From Haloarcula rubra (lineage in GTDB: Archaea; Halobacteriota; Halobacteria; Halobacteriales; Haloarculaceae): a stretch of DNA of 64,000 nucleotides. This document shows positions 8,315 through 16,009 of the stretch, one piece after another (positions within the stretch are counted from its first letter, which is position 1; the number at the start of each line of letters is the position of its first letter). The translations under genes were made by a program, and so were the position numbers. Where the stretch lies: assembly GCF_019599465.1 (NCBI RefSeq), contig NZ_RKLR01000001.1:248001-312000 (forward strand), written 5' to 3'. The notes beneath the pieces were generated by a model, which had not been told where the DNA came from, made no database searches, and saw only the letters and a program-made list of their open reading frames with translations.

Positions 8315-9250
8315 TCAGAAGGGACCGCGTCCACCCGGTCCGCCCGGGCCGCCTGGGCCACCGCCGCCCCGCCCGAACTGGAGTTGGCTGGGTACGCGCA
8401 TCTCGCTCTTGAACTTCCGGCCGTACCAGAGGCCGATGGCGAGGCCGATGAGGTGTGCGGTGTGGGCGATGTTGCCGCCGAGGAGGCCCACGGACCCGGG
8501 TGACAGCGACCCGAGAATGCTGAACAGGACGTAGAACCCGGTGATGGCCCATATCGGTACCGGAATCAGGAAGTAGAGGTACACGCGGAGGCTGGGGTTG
8601 AGCACGGTGAGGAACGCCAGGATGGCGAGTGCGGCACCGCTCGCTCCGAGGACGCCGTACGCGCCGGTCCCTTGCACGACCTGCAGGGCAATCTGCCCGA
8701 GGCCAGCGAGCATCCCCGAGACGAGGAAGAACACCGTGAACCGCTTCGACCCCATCTGCTGCTCGACGATGCGGCCGAAGAAGTAGATGATGATGCCGTT
8801 CCCGAGGATGTGGTAGAACCCGCGCGGCGAGTGTGCGAAGACGGAGGTGACCCACGTCCAGACGTACTCGGGGTTGTCGGGGTGGAGCACGAACAGCGTC
8901 TGGAACAGGTCACGGCCGGCTATCCCGAGCACGACTTGCTCGGCGATGAAGGTGATGGCCATCGCCGCGAGGAACACGTAGGTCATGTTCCCGCGGAAGT
9001 ACGCCATCGGGCCGCCGGGACCGGTGTCGAGACCGAGTCTGCTGGCGACCCCGCCCGAGCTCGACGACCCGCCGGTGTCGACGCTGTCGTCGAACCCGCT
9101 GTCGAACACCCCCTGCGGGTCGTCCCAGTTGTCTAACCCCGCGCAGTCGTGGGACTCCGGCAACCGATGCTCGGCACAGTAAGTACCACCGCAGTGCCCG
9201 CACTGGTAGGGCATGTTTTCTTGCTTACCACAGACGTCACACTCCGACAT
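8315..9250 (-). CDS. Rhomboid intramembrane serine protease with N-terminal AN1-type zinc finger
   Basis: A 311-residue protein. Residues 1-40 carry a Cys/His array (CDVC, CGHC, CAEH, SHDC) that fits an AN1 zinc finger. An acidic serine/glycine linker follows, then six or more membrane helices. The rhomboid Ser-His dyad is S204 in GASGA and H266 in AHTAHLIG, and HILGN is also present. The C-terminus is a glycine/proline tail. It should cleave transmembrane segments of unknown substrates, with the zinc finger on the cytoplasmic side perhaps recruiting them. The start at 9250 is the ATG just before the first CxxC. It heads a likely operon with endonuclease V. Confidence 0.9.
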   Translation of the reverse strand: MSECDVCGKQENMPYQCGHCGGTYCAEHRLPESHDCAGLDNWDDPQGVFDSGFDDSVDTGGSSSSGGVASRLGLDTGPGGPMAYFRGNMTYVFLAAMAITFIAEQVVLGIAGRDLFQTLFVLHPDNPEYVWTWVTSVFAHSPRGFYHILGNGIIIYFFGRIVEQQMGSKRFTVFFLVSGMLAGLGQIALQVVQGTGAYGVLGASGAALAILAFLTVLNPSLRVYLYFLIPVPIWAITGFYVLFSILGSLSPGSVGLLGGNIAHTAHLIGLAIGLWYGRKFKSEMRVPSQLQFGRGGGGPGGPGGPGGRGPF

Positions 9251-9327
9251 TGTCCACACTTCGGGTGGGCCGTGCAAAGGGGTTGTGCTTGTGCGATACC
9301 GCGGCAAGAACGGGCGTCCGGGTCGGC

Positions 9328-10260
9328 CTACTCGTCTGTCTCGGACGGCCCGTCGGTCGCCCGGAGGACGCCTATCCACGCCGGCGCGTCGTCGTAGTCG
9401 ATGGCGCCGCCGGAGACTTCGACGGTGACCCGTTCGCCGTCGGCGCGGACGCCGGTGAACGTCGCGTCGAACGACTCCAGGTCGCCGTGGTCCTCCGACT
9501 GGACCTCCTCGAAGAAGGAACTGTCGTCGGTGGCGGTGATACGGGTCGGCGGCGCGCCGACGAGGTCGCCCTGCGTGTAGCCGAACGTCTCGGCCAGTTT
9601 CTTGTTCACGTAGACGAACTCGCAGTTCTGGACGATGCAGACGCCGGCTATCTCCTGTTCGACGAGCCGTTGGTACCACGACAGCGCGTTCCAGAACTGC
9701 TGTTCGGTGCGGTGTTTCTCGACGGCGTTCTGGATGCGGTTGGCCAGCACCTCGTACTGGTCCGTCCCGGTCCCCTTCTGCATGTAGTCGGTGACGCCGG
9801 CCTGAATCGCCTCGCTCGCTATCTCTTCGCTCCCGCGTCCGGTGAACAGAATGAACGGCATGTCGGGATACTGCTCGCGGACGATTTCGAGCAACTCCAA
9901 CCCGTCCGTGTTGGGCATCTGGTAGTCACTGACGATGCAGTCGACGGTGCCCTCACGAAGGTGGTCGAGTGCGGCGACGGCGCTCGTCTCGCTGACCACG
10001 GTGAACTCGTCGTTTATCCGTTCGAGGAACGTCTCTATCAGGTCGCCGATCTGAGGGTTGTCGTCGACGTGGAGGACGCGAATCTGCTGGCTCGTCTCGA
10101 CTTTCGCCAGCGGAATCGGCACCTCCGACTGCATCCCTTCGGCCGAGTCCGACGACTCCGTCCGGATGAGCGGAGCGCTCCGGTTCGACGCGCGCTGACT
10201 CCCGCGAAGGACCGCACGGGACAGTTCCACCGTCCCGCCACCGGTTCCGTCTGCCGTCAT
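9328..10260 (-). CDS. Response-regulator receiver domain fused to a PAS domain
   Basis: A 310-residue soluble protein. The receiver domain covers about residues 58-180, with acidic VDDN, the phospho-acceptor D112 in SDYQMPNTDG and the lysine in MQKGTG. A PAS sensor domain (about 195-305) follows. There is no DNA-binding, kinase or enzymatic output domain, so it probably relays phosphate or binds a partner kinase. ATG 10260 gives a 40-residue disordered lead. An ATG at 10134, just before the receiver, or a GTG at 10305 are alternatives. No histidine kinase gene lies in the window. Confidence 0.85.
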   Translation of the reverse strand: MTADGTGGGTVELSRAVLRGSQRASNRSAPLIRTESSDSAEGMQSEVPIPLAKVETSQQIRVLHVDDNPQIGDLIETFLERINDEFTVVSETSAVAALDHLREGTVDCIVSDYQMPNTDGLELLEIVREQYPDMPFILFTGRGSEEIASEAIQAGVTDYMQKGTGTDQYEVLANRIQNAVEKHRTEQQFWNALSWYQRLVEQEIAGVCIVQNCEFVYVNKKLAETFGYTQGDLVGAPPTRITATDDSSFFEEVQSEDHGDLESFDATFTGVRADGERVTVEVSGGAIDYDDAPAWIGVLRATDGPSETDE

Positions 10261-10660
10261 GCCGCGCCACCCGTCGACGGCCTGCGTTCGCTGCCGGTAC
10301 GCCACGCCCCGCCGTCGTCTGACCCACGAATGCGAGCCAGTCCGGCCCCCCGACAGGTCGAAATCGACGATTGCAAGCGGGCGACGTGCGTATGCTCGTA
10401 GTTAGCCATCGGTACGTATCTCTACCTACCTATTTAGTGGCCGGTCACAAAACGATACTGATAGTGATGGTAGTCACCGATTACCAATACACACCGACTC
10501 CCACGACGGGATGAACGCCAGCAAGGACGGAGACAGACCGTGATTGGCCGCGTTACAGCGGAACGTCCCCCCATTCGACCGACGGAATCGTAGTATGCAG
10601 CGATTATACCACTAATTTCTACTTAATACAATTTTAAATATGTGTGAACACTTCAAATAT

Positions 10661-10670
10661 TTTTAATATA
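10661..10670 (+). promoter_or_regulatory. TATA box of the 44-residue peptide gene
   Basis: The run ttttaatata, preceded by caaata, is centred about 31 bp before ATG 10697. It predicts a transcript beginning a few bases before the start codon. Confidence 0.55.
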
Positions 10671-10694
10671 CACCCCGGTGATGGTTTGGGTGTA
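10669..10694 (+). promoter_or_regulatory. Inverted repeat between TATA box and start codon (candidate operator)
   Basis: TACACCC at 10669-10675 is repeated inverted as GGGTGTA at 10688-10694, with a 12-base spacer. It begins inside the TATA box and covers the expected transcription start, so a protein bound here would block initiation. Confidence 0.4.
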
Positions 10695-10696
10695 CT

Positions 10697-10831
10697 ATGT
10701 CCGACAACACGATGCGAGACTACCTCGCAGAACACCCACGCATGGCTGGCGCACTGTTTACGATTCTCCTCCTGCTCACGCAGGCTGGGGGTGCAGTGGC
10801 CGCAAACAACGCGAGCATCGCTGGTCCCTGA
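10697..10831 (+). CDS. 44-residue single-helix peptide (DUF7503-like)
   Basis: A 44-residue peptide beginning MSDNTMRDYLAEHPRM, followed by one hydrophobic helix (about residues 17-36) and a short polar tail. It matches my memory of the haloarchaeal DUF7503 family, tiny proteins of unknown function. The helix with AVAA near its end could be a membrane anchor or a cleavable signal. It is expressed from its own strong-looking AT-rich promoter with an inverted repeat over the start site. It is convergent with the CHAT protease gene, whose 3' end is 122 bp away. Confidence 0.75.
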   Translation: MSDNTMRDYLAEHPRMAGALFTILLLLTQAGGAVAANNASIAGP

Positions 10832-10953
10832 GCCTCACATAGAATCCTTAGGCAGCACACCCGAATGGAACATGGAAAAAGAAGTATTTCGGGGAGCGTT
10901 CGTATTTTCAGACTAGATAAATTGACCGGATAGTTGTGTACCGTCCCAGATGA

Positions 10954-13053
10954 CTAATCTAAGTCTAATGAGGTACTCCACTGAAGCATACTGTCTCTTC
11001 TAACCGGAACTTCCTCCAGCTTGAGAAATTCTGACAATTCTCCGCGTGTGAGAGTGAATCTCCCAACTTCTCCAGATACGAGATAGAACTGGCCACTGTT
11101 AGATATGAACGGCATGAATATCGTCCCCATCCCCTTTTCATCGGTGGCATAGCTCCTTATCGCCACCTTGAATTCGTCTTGTTCTTTGTCGATTCTAAGC
11201 AGATTTGGGGAACCACCCACACATTGCGTCACCGTAATCCCGCCGTCACCGACGACGATGTACTGCCCGCCGAGGATGCTCTCCTCGCGGGCGATGGTCA
11301 GTGCCGCACGGAGTGGGAACCCGCTGTTGAGGAGGCGCGCGACGGACTCGCCGATGCGGACGGCGCCGTCGTTGAGCACCTCGTTGAGCGTGACGATGCC
11401 GCCGATGGCACCCTTCTCGACCAGTTTGAGCCCCTGCTGGTAGGAGTTGCAGGCGTTCAGCAGGAACGTGTCGACGCCGACGTCGTCAAGCGTCGCGGCG
11501 TCGAGCGTGCCGTCCTCGCAGGTGAATCCGTCGCGCTCGGTGTGCCCGATGTAGTGGAAGAAGTCGGCGTCGGTCGTGAGGACCGTCGCGAGTTCGTCGG
11601 TCGTCAGGTTCTCGTGAACGGTAATCTCGAACGGCAGGTCCGAGCGGTTGCCGTACACCTCGTCGGCAATCTGGCGTTCCGCGGCCATCCGGGCGTCGTT
11701 CTGGACCACCCTGATGGTGATGTCTCCCTCGGTCGTCTCGCGGTCCAGTCTGTTCTGGAACGCCTCGGGGACGAGTTTGGTCGCGCCGATGGGGACGCCG
11801 TCGCCGAGCCAGGCCTGTTCGAGTGCGTCGTCGGCCTGCGGTTCGACGTAGTTCGGCCCGGGAGAGTCCGAGTCGTCCTCCGTGCCGGTAGACCTGGCCA
11901 TAGTTCCGGTGCTGGCAGAGCGCGTGAAGTCGTCAGAGCGGGTGAGCGTCTCCTCGTAGCCCGCTGGTTCGCTGGTCCCACTGTTCCCGGTCGGCTGGTG
12001 CGTGCGGACGACGGCGAGGTCGTCGACGACGAAGGGCAACTGTGCGGCGTTGGCCGCGACGGGGTCGACGTGGGTCGTCAACCGCCACTCCGGGACGTGG
12101 TCCTCGACGACCTCGTAGGGCACGTCGAGGTAGGCCGCCACCTGTTCGGTCAGCGGGCGGTCGTACAGCGCCGCGAAGTCGAGGTCGAGGTACGGTTCGA
12201 CCGCGTTCCGCTCGTGGAGGTCGATTTGGTAGAGCCCCTCCGTCCGGGTGACGCAGTCGAGGAAGAACAGTTGCTTCAGCGTCCGTTCGACCGTGCGCTC
12301 GTACCCCCTCGGCCCCGACAGCGAGTGCTCGAAACCGTCGTCGGTCGTCAGGCGCGGTGCGGGACCGGGACCGACGGACGCCCCGAGATAGTACGCGAGG
12401 GGGGCGGCGACGAAGACGGACCCGAGGTCCGGCGGGAGTTCGAGGTGGACCCCGGTGTCGGGGCGCTCGATAGACGAGGGCACGTCCAGACTGTCGCCGA
12501 GTTCGAGCGCTGGCGGGTGGCCGCGGAGCGTCGGATACGAGCGCTCCGGGTCGGTCGTCTTCAGCGCCGACCCGAACGTCTCGACGGCGGCCATCACGTC
12601 CACCGGGTCCTCGGTAGTCGTGACCGTCGCCGCCGGTCGTTCGTGACGCGAGCGGGCACCGACCCGGATCTCGGTCGGGTCGCCGAAGTCGATGCGGGTC
12701 TGGTCCATGTCGACGCTGACCTCGAACCCGGTGTCGGCCCGGACGTAGGTCTTGATGCGGGTACAGAGGTCGATGCTGTACGTCCCCTCCGGCACCGCCT
12801 CGGCCTCGAACTGTTTGACCTCTGCGACCGTCTGGCCCGCCGTGTCGCGGACGTACACCGGCACGACGGTCGGGAGGACGATACTGCTCGTCCGGACGCT
12901 GACGGCCGACCCGACCGGGAACCGGAAGCCGTCGGTCGAGACCGGCGTCGGGGAGACGGGGGCGGACGTGTACAGTCGGTAGCGCTGGCGCTCCACCGGG
13001 TCGATGATTTCTACCCCGGGCTTGTCCGCTGTGGGCTCGAACGTTAGGGACAT
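10954..13053 (-). CDS. CHAT-domain (caspase-like) cysteine protease, large multidomain protein
   Basis: A 699-residue protein. An N-terminal beta-rich region of about 130 residues is followed by a mixed alpha/beta region to about residue 365 and a Ser/Thr/Asp-rich linker (about 370-430). The C-terminal domain has the caspase-like dyad: H504 in FHYIGH and C535 in FLLNACNSYQ, each after a hydrophobic beta strand as in CHAT proteases. GAIGGIVTLNEVLND follows. CHAT proteases act in bacterial defence and cell-death pathways, and in type III-E CRISPR effectors; here the target is unknown. The last 88 or so residues are encoded by AT-richer DNA. ATG 13053 (MSLTFEPTADKPG) is preferred; an in-frame start lies at 13134. 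The promoter is probably within 13054-13184, shared with the divergent DUF5788 gene. Confidence 0.85.
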   Translation of the reverse strand: MSLTFEPTADKPGVEIIDPVERQRYRLYTSAPVSPTPVSTDGFRFPVGSAVSVRTSSIVLPTVVPVYVRDTAGQTVAEVKQFEAEAVPEGTYSIDLCTRIKTYVRADTGFEVSVDMDQTRIDFGDPTEIRVGARSRHERPAATVTTTEDPVDVMAAVETFGSALKTTDPERSYPTLRGHPPALELGDSLDVPSSIERPDTGVHLELPPDLGSVFVAAPLAYYLGASVGPGPAPRLTTDDGFEHSLSGPRGYERTVERTLKQLFFLDCVTRTEGLYQIDLHERNAVEPYLDLDFAALYDRPLTEQVAAYLDVPYEVVEDHVPEWRLTTHVDPVAANAAQLPFVVDDLAVVRTHQPTGNSGTSEPAGYEETLTRSDDFTRSASTGTMARSTGTEDDSDSPGPNYVEPQADDALEQAWLGDGVPIGATKLVPEAFQNRLDRETTEGDITIRVVQNDARMAAERQIADEVYGNRSDLPFEITVHENLTTDELATVLTTDADFFHYIGHTERDGFTCEDGTLDAATLDDVGVDTFLLNACNSYQQGLKLVEKGAIGGIVTLNEVLNDGAVRIGESVARLLNSGFPLRAALTIAREESILGGQYIVVGDGGITVTQCVGGSPNLLRIDKEQDEFKVAIRSYATDEKGMGTIFMPFISNSGQFYLVSGEVGRFTLTRGELSEFLKLEEVPVRRDSMLQWSTSLDLD

Positions 13054-13184
13054 CTTATCGGGAGCCACCGAACTACCGACGTTCGTTACGTACTGTAGTA
13101 GGAACAGAGAGAACGAAAAAGATACCGACCCCACGGGTGGTCCGAGCGAAGCGGGTAAGACCCCGTGGCTCGAAAGCCGGGGTA

Positions 13185-13637
13185 GTGCAAGAGTTCGAGC
13201 GCAAACAGCTGTTGGAGCGCATCGAACGGGAGGGTGCGACCGTCGGTGCGGCGATTCCCGACGAGATCACCGTCCAGGGGGAAGACGTCGACCTGCAGTC
13301 GTTCGTCTTCGAGATAAAGCGCCGGGACACGATACCGCGCGGCGAACGCGAACGGGTCGACCGGGCGAAGAAGAACCTCCGTCGCGAGCGCATCGAGCGC
13401 AAGGAACTGATCGAGGAGGGGGAGGTGAGCTACGAGCGCGGCGAGGAACTCGCCGAGGCCATCATCGGCATCGACCGCGCGCTGAACGCGCTCGAACAGC
13501 TCGGCCCCGCCGACCTCGAAGCGGAGGCGAAGGCCCAGGAGACGGCCGACACCAAGCGCTGGATGAAGTTCCTGCAGAAGGCGCTGGGCCACGAGGACGC
13601 CGATTCCGGCACGGGTCGTGCCGGGCGAGGGAGATAA
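13185..13637 (+). CDS. DUF5788-like haloarchaeal protein
   Basis: A 150-residue charged helical protein with a motif QEFERKQLLERIEREGAT at the start and long basic/acidic helices at residues 45-85. It resembles haloarchaeal DUF5788, function unknown. GTG 13185 is preferred because the family begins close to QEFERK; an upstream GTG at 13137 would add a basic segment unlike halophilic proteins. It ends 1 bp before polX, so it is almost certainly translated together with that repair polymerase and may act with it. It diverges from the CHAT protease gene. Confidence 0.72.
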   Translation: MQEFERKQLLERIEREGATVGAAIPDEITVQGEDVDLQSFVFEIKRRDTIPRGERERVDRAKKNLRRERIERKELIEEGEVSYERGEELAEAIIGIDRALNALEQLGPADLEAEAKAQETADTKRWMKFLQKALGHEDADSGTGRAGRGR

Positions 13638-13638
13638 C

Positions 13639-15375
13639 ATGAGCCGGAACGACGAAATCGCGACACGACTGGAGGAGTTCGCCGACTTACTCGACGCGAA
13701 GGGCGTCGAGTACAAACCGCGGGCCTACCGGCGTGCGGCCGAGAACATCCGGGACCACCCGGCGGCCATCGAGGGACTGGCTGCCGAGGGCGCGGACACC
13801 GTCGGCGAGATAGAGGGCGTCGGCGACGCCATCTCCTCGAAGGTCGTCGAGTACTTCGAGACGGGCGACATCGAGGAGCTAGCGGAACTCCGCGCGGAAC
13901 TCCCCGTCGACATGGAAGCGCTGACCGCCGTCGAGGGCGTCGGCCCGAAGACGGTCGGGACCCTCTACGAGGAACTGGGAATCACGACGCTGGACGAACT
14001 CGAAGCCGCGGCGGAGGCCGGCGAGATTCAGGAGGTGAAAGGCTTCGGCGCGAAGACCGAACAGAACATCCTCGACAACCTCGACTTCGCGCGCGAGGCC
14101 CACGAGCGGACCCTGCTGGGCGAGGCCCGCCCCTACGGCGAACGGGTCGAATCGTACATGGCCGACGTCGACGGCGTCGAGGAGTGCGCGCTCGGCGGGT
14201 CGCTCCGCCGCTGGAAGCCGACCATCGGCGACGTGGACGTCCTCGTCGGGAGCGCGGCCGACGAGGCCGTCGTCGAGGCGTTCACCGACTGGCCGGACGT
14301 GGACCGCGTCATCGAGGCCGGCGAGACGAAGGCCAGCGTGATGGCCGGCGGCGTCCGGGTCGACCTGCGCGTGGTCGTCCCCGAGGAGTTCGGCGCGGCC
14401 CTCCAGTACTTCACCGGGAGCAAGGACCACAACGTCGCGGTCCGCAACCGCGCCATCGAACGTGACCTGAAGGTCAACGAGTACGGGGTCTTCGACGTCT
14501 CGGACGTAGAGGACGACGACCAGCGCGCGGGCGAGCGGGTCGCCGGCGAGACGGAGGAGGGCGTCTACGAGGCGCTCGACATGGCGTGGATGCCGCCGGA
14601 GATGCGCGAGAACCGGGGCGAGGTCGAGGCGGCGGCGGACAACGACCTCCCCGACCTCGTGGCGGAGAGCGACGTTCGCGGGGACCTGCACACCCACACC
14701 GAGTGGTCCGACGGGGGCAACAGTATCGCGGAGATGGTCGAGGGCGCCGCCGCGTTCGGCCACGACTACGTCGCCATCACGGACCACGCGACGGGGCCGG
14801 GGATGGTCGGCGGCGTCGGCGTCCCCGACGCGGAGTTGCGTGAGCAACTGGCAGAGGTGGAGGCCGTCGCCGAGGACGCCGACATCGACGTGTTCAGCGG
14901 CGTCGAGGCGAACGTCGGCGAGGACGGCAGCCTCTCGGTGGCCGACGACCTGCTGGCCGAACTGGACGTGGTCGTCGCCTCGCCGCACGCGGCGCTTGAC
15001 GGCGACGGGACTGACCGACTCGTCGCGGCCGCCGAGCACCCCGACGTGAACGTCATCGGTCACCCGACCGGCCGGTACCTCAACCGGCGGGCAGGGTTGG
15101 ACCTCGACGTCGAGCGACTGGCCCGGGTGGCCGCGGACAACGGGACCGCGCTGGAGATAAACGCCAGTCCGGCCCGTCTGGACCTGGGTGGGGGCGCCGT
15201 CAAACAGGCCATCGAGGCCGGTGCGACCGTCGTCGTCAACACCGACGCACACAGTCCCGGGAACTTCGAGCAGGTACGCTACGGCGTCCACACCGCCCGT
15301 CGGGGGTGGGCCGAGGCCGCCGACGTGTTGAACACGCGCGACGCCGACGGCATCCGGGAGTTCGTCCATGAGTGA
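13639..15375 (+). CDS. polX: DNA polymerase/3'-5' exonuclease PolX
   Basis: A 578-residue family X polymerase. Helix-hairpin-helix segments (VEGVGPKTV, VKGFGAKT) bind DNA in the first 150 residues. The nucleotidyl-transferase core carries the metal-binding GDVDVLV and VDLRVV. The C-terminal PHP domain (about 345-578) carries DLHTHTEWSDG, AITDHA and NTDAHS. It fills short gaps in base-excision and end-joining repair, and the PHP domain is a 3'-5' exonuclease or phosphoesterase. Length and domain order match PolX of bacteria and archaea. It lies 1 bp after the DUF5788 gene and overlaps the next gene by 8 bp. Confidence 0.95.
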   Translation: MSRNDEIATRLEEFADLLDAKGVEYKPRAYRRAAENIRDHPAAIEGLAAEGADTVGEIEGVGDAISSKVVEYFETGDIEELAELRAELPVDMEALTAVEGVGPKTVGTLYEELGITTLDELEAAAEAGEIQEVKGFGAKTEQNILDNLDFAREAHERTLLGEARPYGERVESYMADVDGVEECALGGSLRRWKPTIGDVDVLVGSAADEAVVEAFTDWPDVDRVIEAGETKASVMAGGVRVDLRVVVPEEFGAALQYFTGSKDHNVAVRNRAIERDLKVNEYGVFDVSDVEDDDQRAGERVAGETEEGVYEALDMAWMPPEMRENRGEVEAAADNDLPDLVAESDVRGDLHTHTEWSDGGNSIAEMVEGAAAFGHDYVAITDHATGPGMVGGVGVPDAELREQLAEVEAVAEDADIDVFSGVEANVGEDGSLSVADDLLAELDVVVASPHAALDGDGTDRLVAAAEHPDVNVIGHPTGRYLNRRAGLDLDVERLARVAADNGTALEINASPARLDLGGGAVKQAIEAGATVVVNTDAHSPGNFEQVRYGVHTARRGWAEAADVLNTRDADGIREFVHE

Positions 15376-15832
15376 GACGGACCGGCGGGACCCCCTGTTG
15401 CTCGACGCGATGCTGGGCAAACTGGCGTCGTACCTCCGGATGTGCGGGTACGACGCCGCCTACGCGCTGGACCGGGGCGCCGAGAGCGACGCTGACGTCC
15501 TCGCACTCGCCCGAACGGAGGGGCGCCGACTCGTGACGCGGGACGAGGGGCTGGCCCGAGAGATGGACGACGCGCTGTTGCTCACCAGACGGGACGTAGA
15601 GGAGCAACTCCGCGAACTGTCCGGGGTCGGGTTCGAACTGGACCTCTCGGACGAACCGGTCCACTGTGGCACCTGTAACGCGCCGGTCGAACGCGTCGAC
15701 AGGACGGAGCCGACGCCGGATTACGCCCCGGACCCCGCGGAGGAACCGGTCTGGCGGTGTCGGGACTGCGGCCAGCACTTCTGGCGCGGGAGTCACTGGG
15801 ACGACGTCGCCGACACCCTCGCGGAGCTATAA
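15368..15832 (+). CDS. Mut7-C RNase-domain protein with zinc ribbon
   Basis: A 154-residue protein. The first 95 residues form a PIN-like Mut7-C domain: LLDAMLGKLASYLRMCGYD, then acidic residues in RRLVTRDEGLA and the tail LLTRRDVEEQL. Two CxxC pairs (HCGTC, WRCRDC) in residues 98-140 make a zinc ribbon. The family is predicted to cleave RNA; no archaeal member's substrate is known to me. Its ATG lies inside the 3' end of polX (8 bp overlap), so it is the third gene of the DUF5788-polX operon. Confidence 0.88.
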   Translation: MSETDRRDPLLLDAMLGKLASYLRMCGYDAAYALDRGAESDADVLALARTEGRRLVTRDEGLAREMDDALLLTRRDVEEQLRELSGVGFELDLSDEPVHCGTCNAPVERVDRTEPTPDYAPDPAEEPVWRCRDCGQHFWRGSHWDDVADTLAEL

Positions 15833-16009
15833 CCGACAGACGTCGACGCCGTAGCGTAGTTCCTCGCCGACTGTTTCGAGCAGGGCGCTCACTCGGCCGA
15901 AGTCCTCCGGAGTGCCGCGGTCGGTCACCGGGCGGTGGGAGGGGTGTCCGGCTCGTCGGCGGGCGACCCCACGGGCCGAAGCGGACAGCCGTCCGACAAG
16001 CCGTCCTGT
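15833..16009. other. Convergent intergenic region with a possible gene remnant on the minus strand
   Basis: 177 bp between convergent genes. On the minus strand the frame ending with a stop at 15827 reads as a coding-like C-terminus with RGTPEDFGRVSALLETVGEE over roughly 15827-15945. Its upstream continuation loses coding character and has no start. It may be the tail of a deleted gene. I do not recognise the family. Confidence 0.3.

Larger units (their letters stand above)
10261..10696. other. Long AT-rich intergenic region between receiver-PAS gene and peptide gene
   Basis: About 436 bp without a convincing gene. From 10384 on it becomes much richer in A and T than the rest of the window. 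It holds the likely promoter of the minus-strand receiver-PAS gene near 10420-10440 (cctatttagt) and TATA-like runs at 10631-10640 and 10654-10670 that serve the plus-strand peptide gene. A gtgt-ga-acac inverted repeat is at 10642-10651. Confidence 0.5.

Noticed and set aside
9250-10401. Long open frame on the plus strand opposite the receiver-PAS gene
   Set aside because: Composition is that of an antisense shadow of a high-GC acidic gene; no start signal or family match.
11179-13047. 622-residue open frame antisense to the CHAT protease gene
   Set aside because: Arg/Val/Asp-rich shadow of the real gene, no recognisable domain; the minus-strand reading carries the protease motifs.
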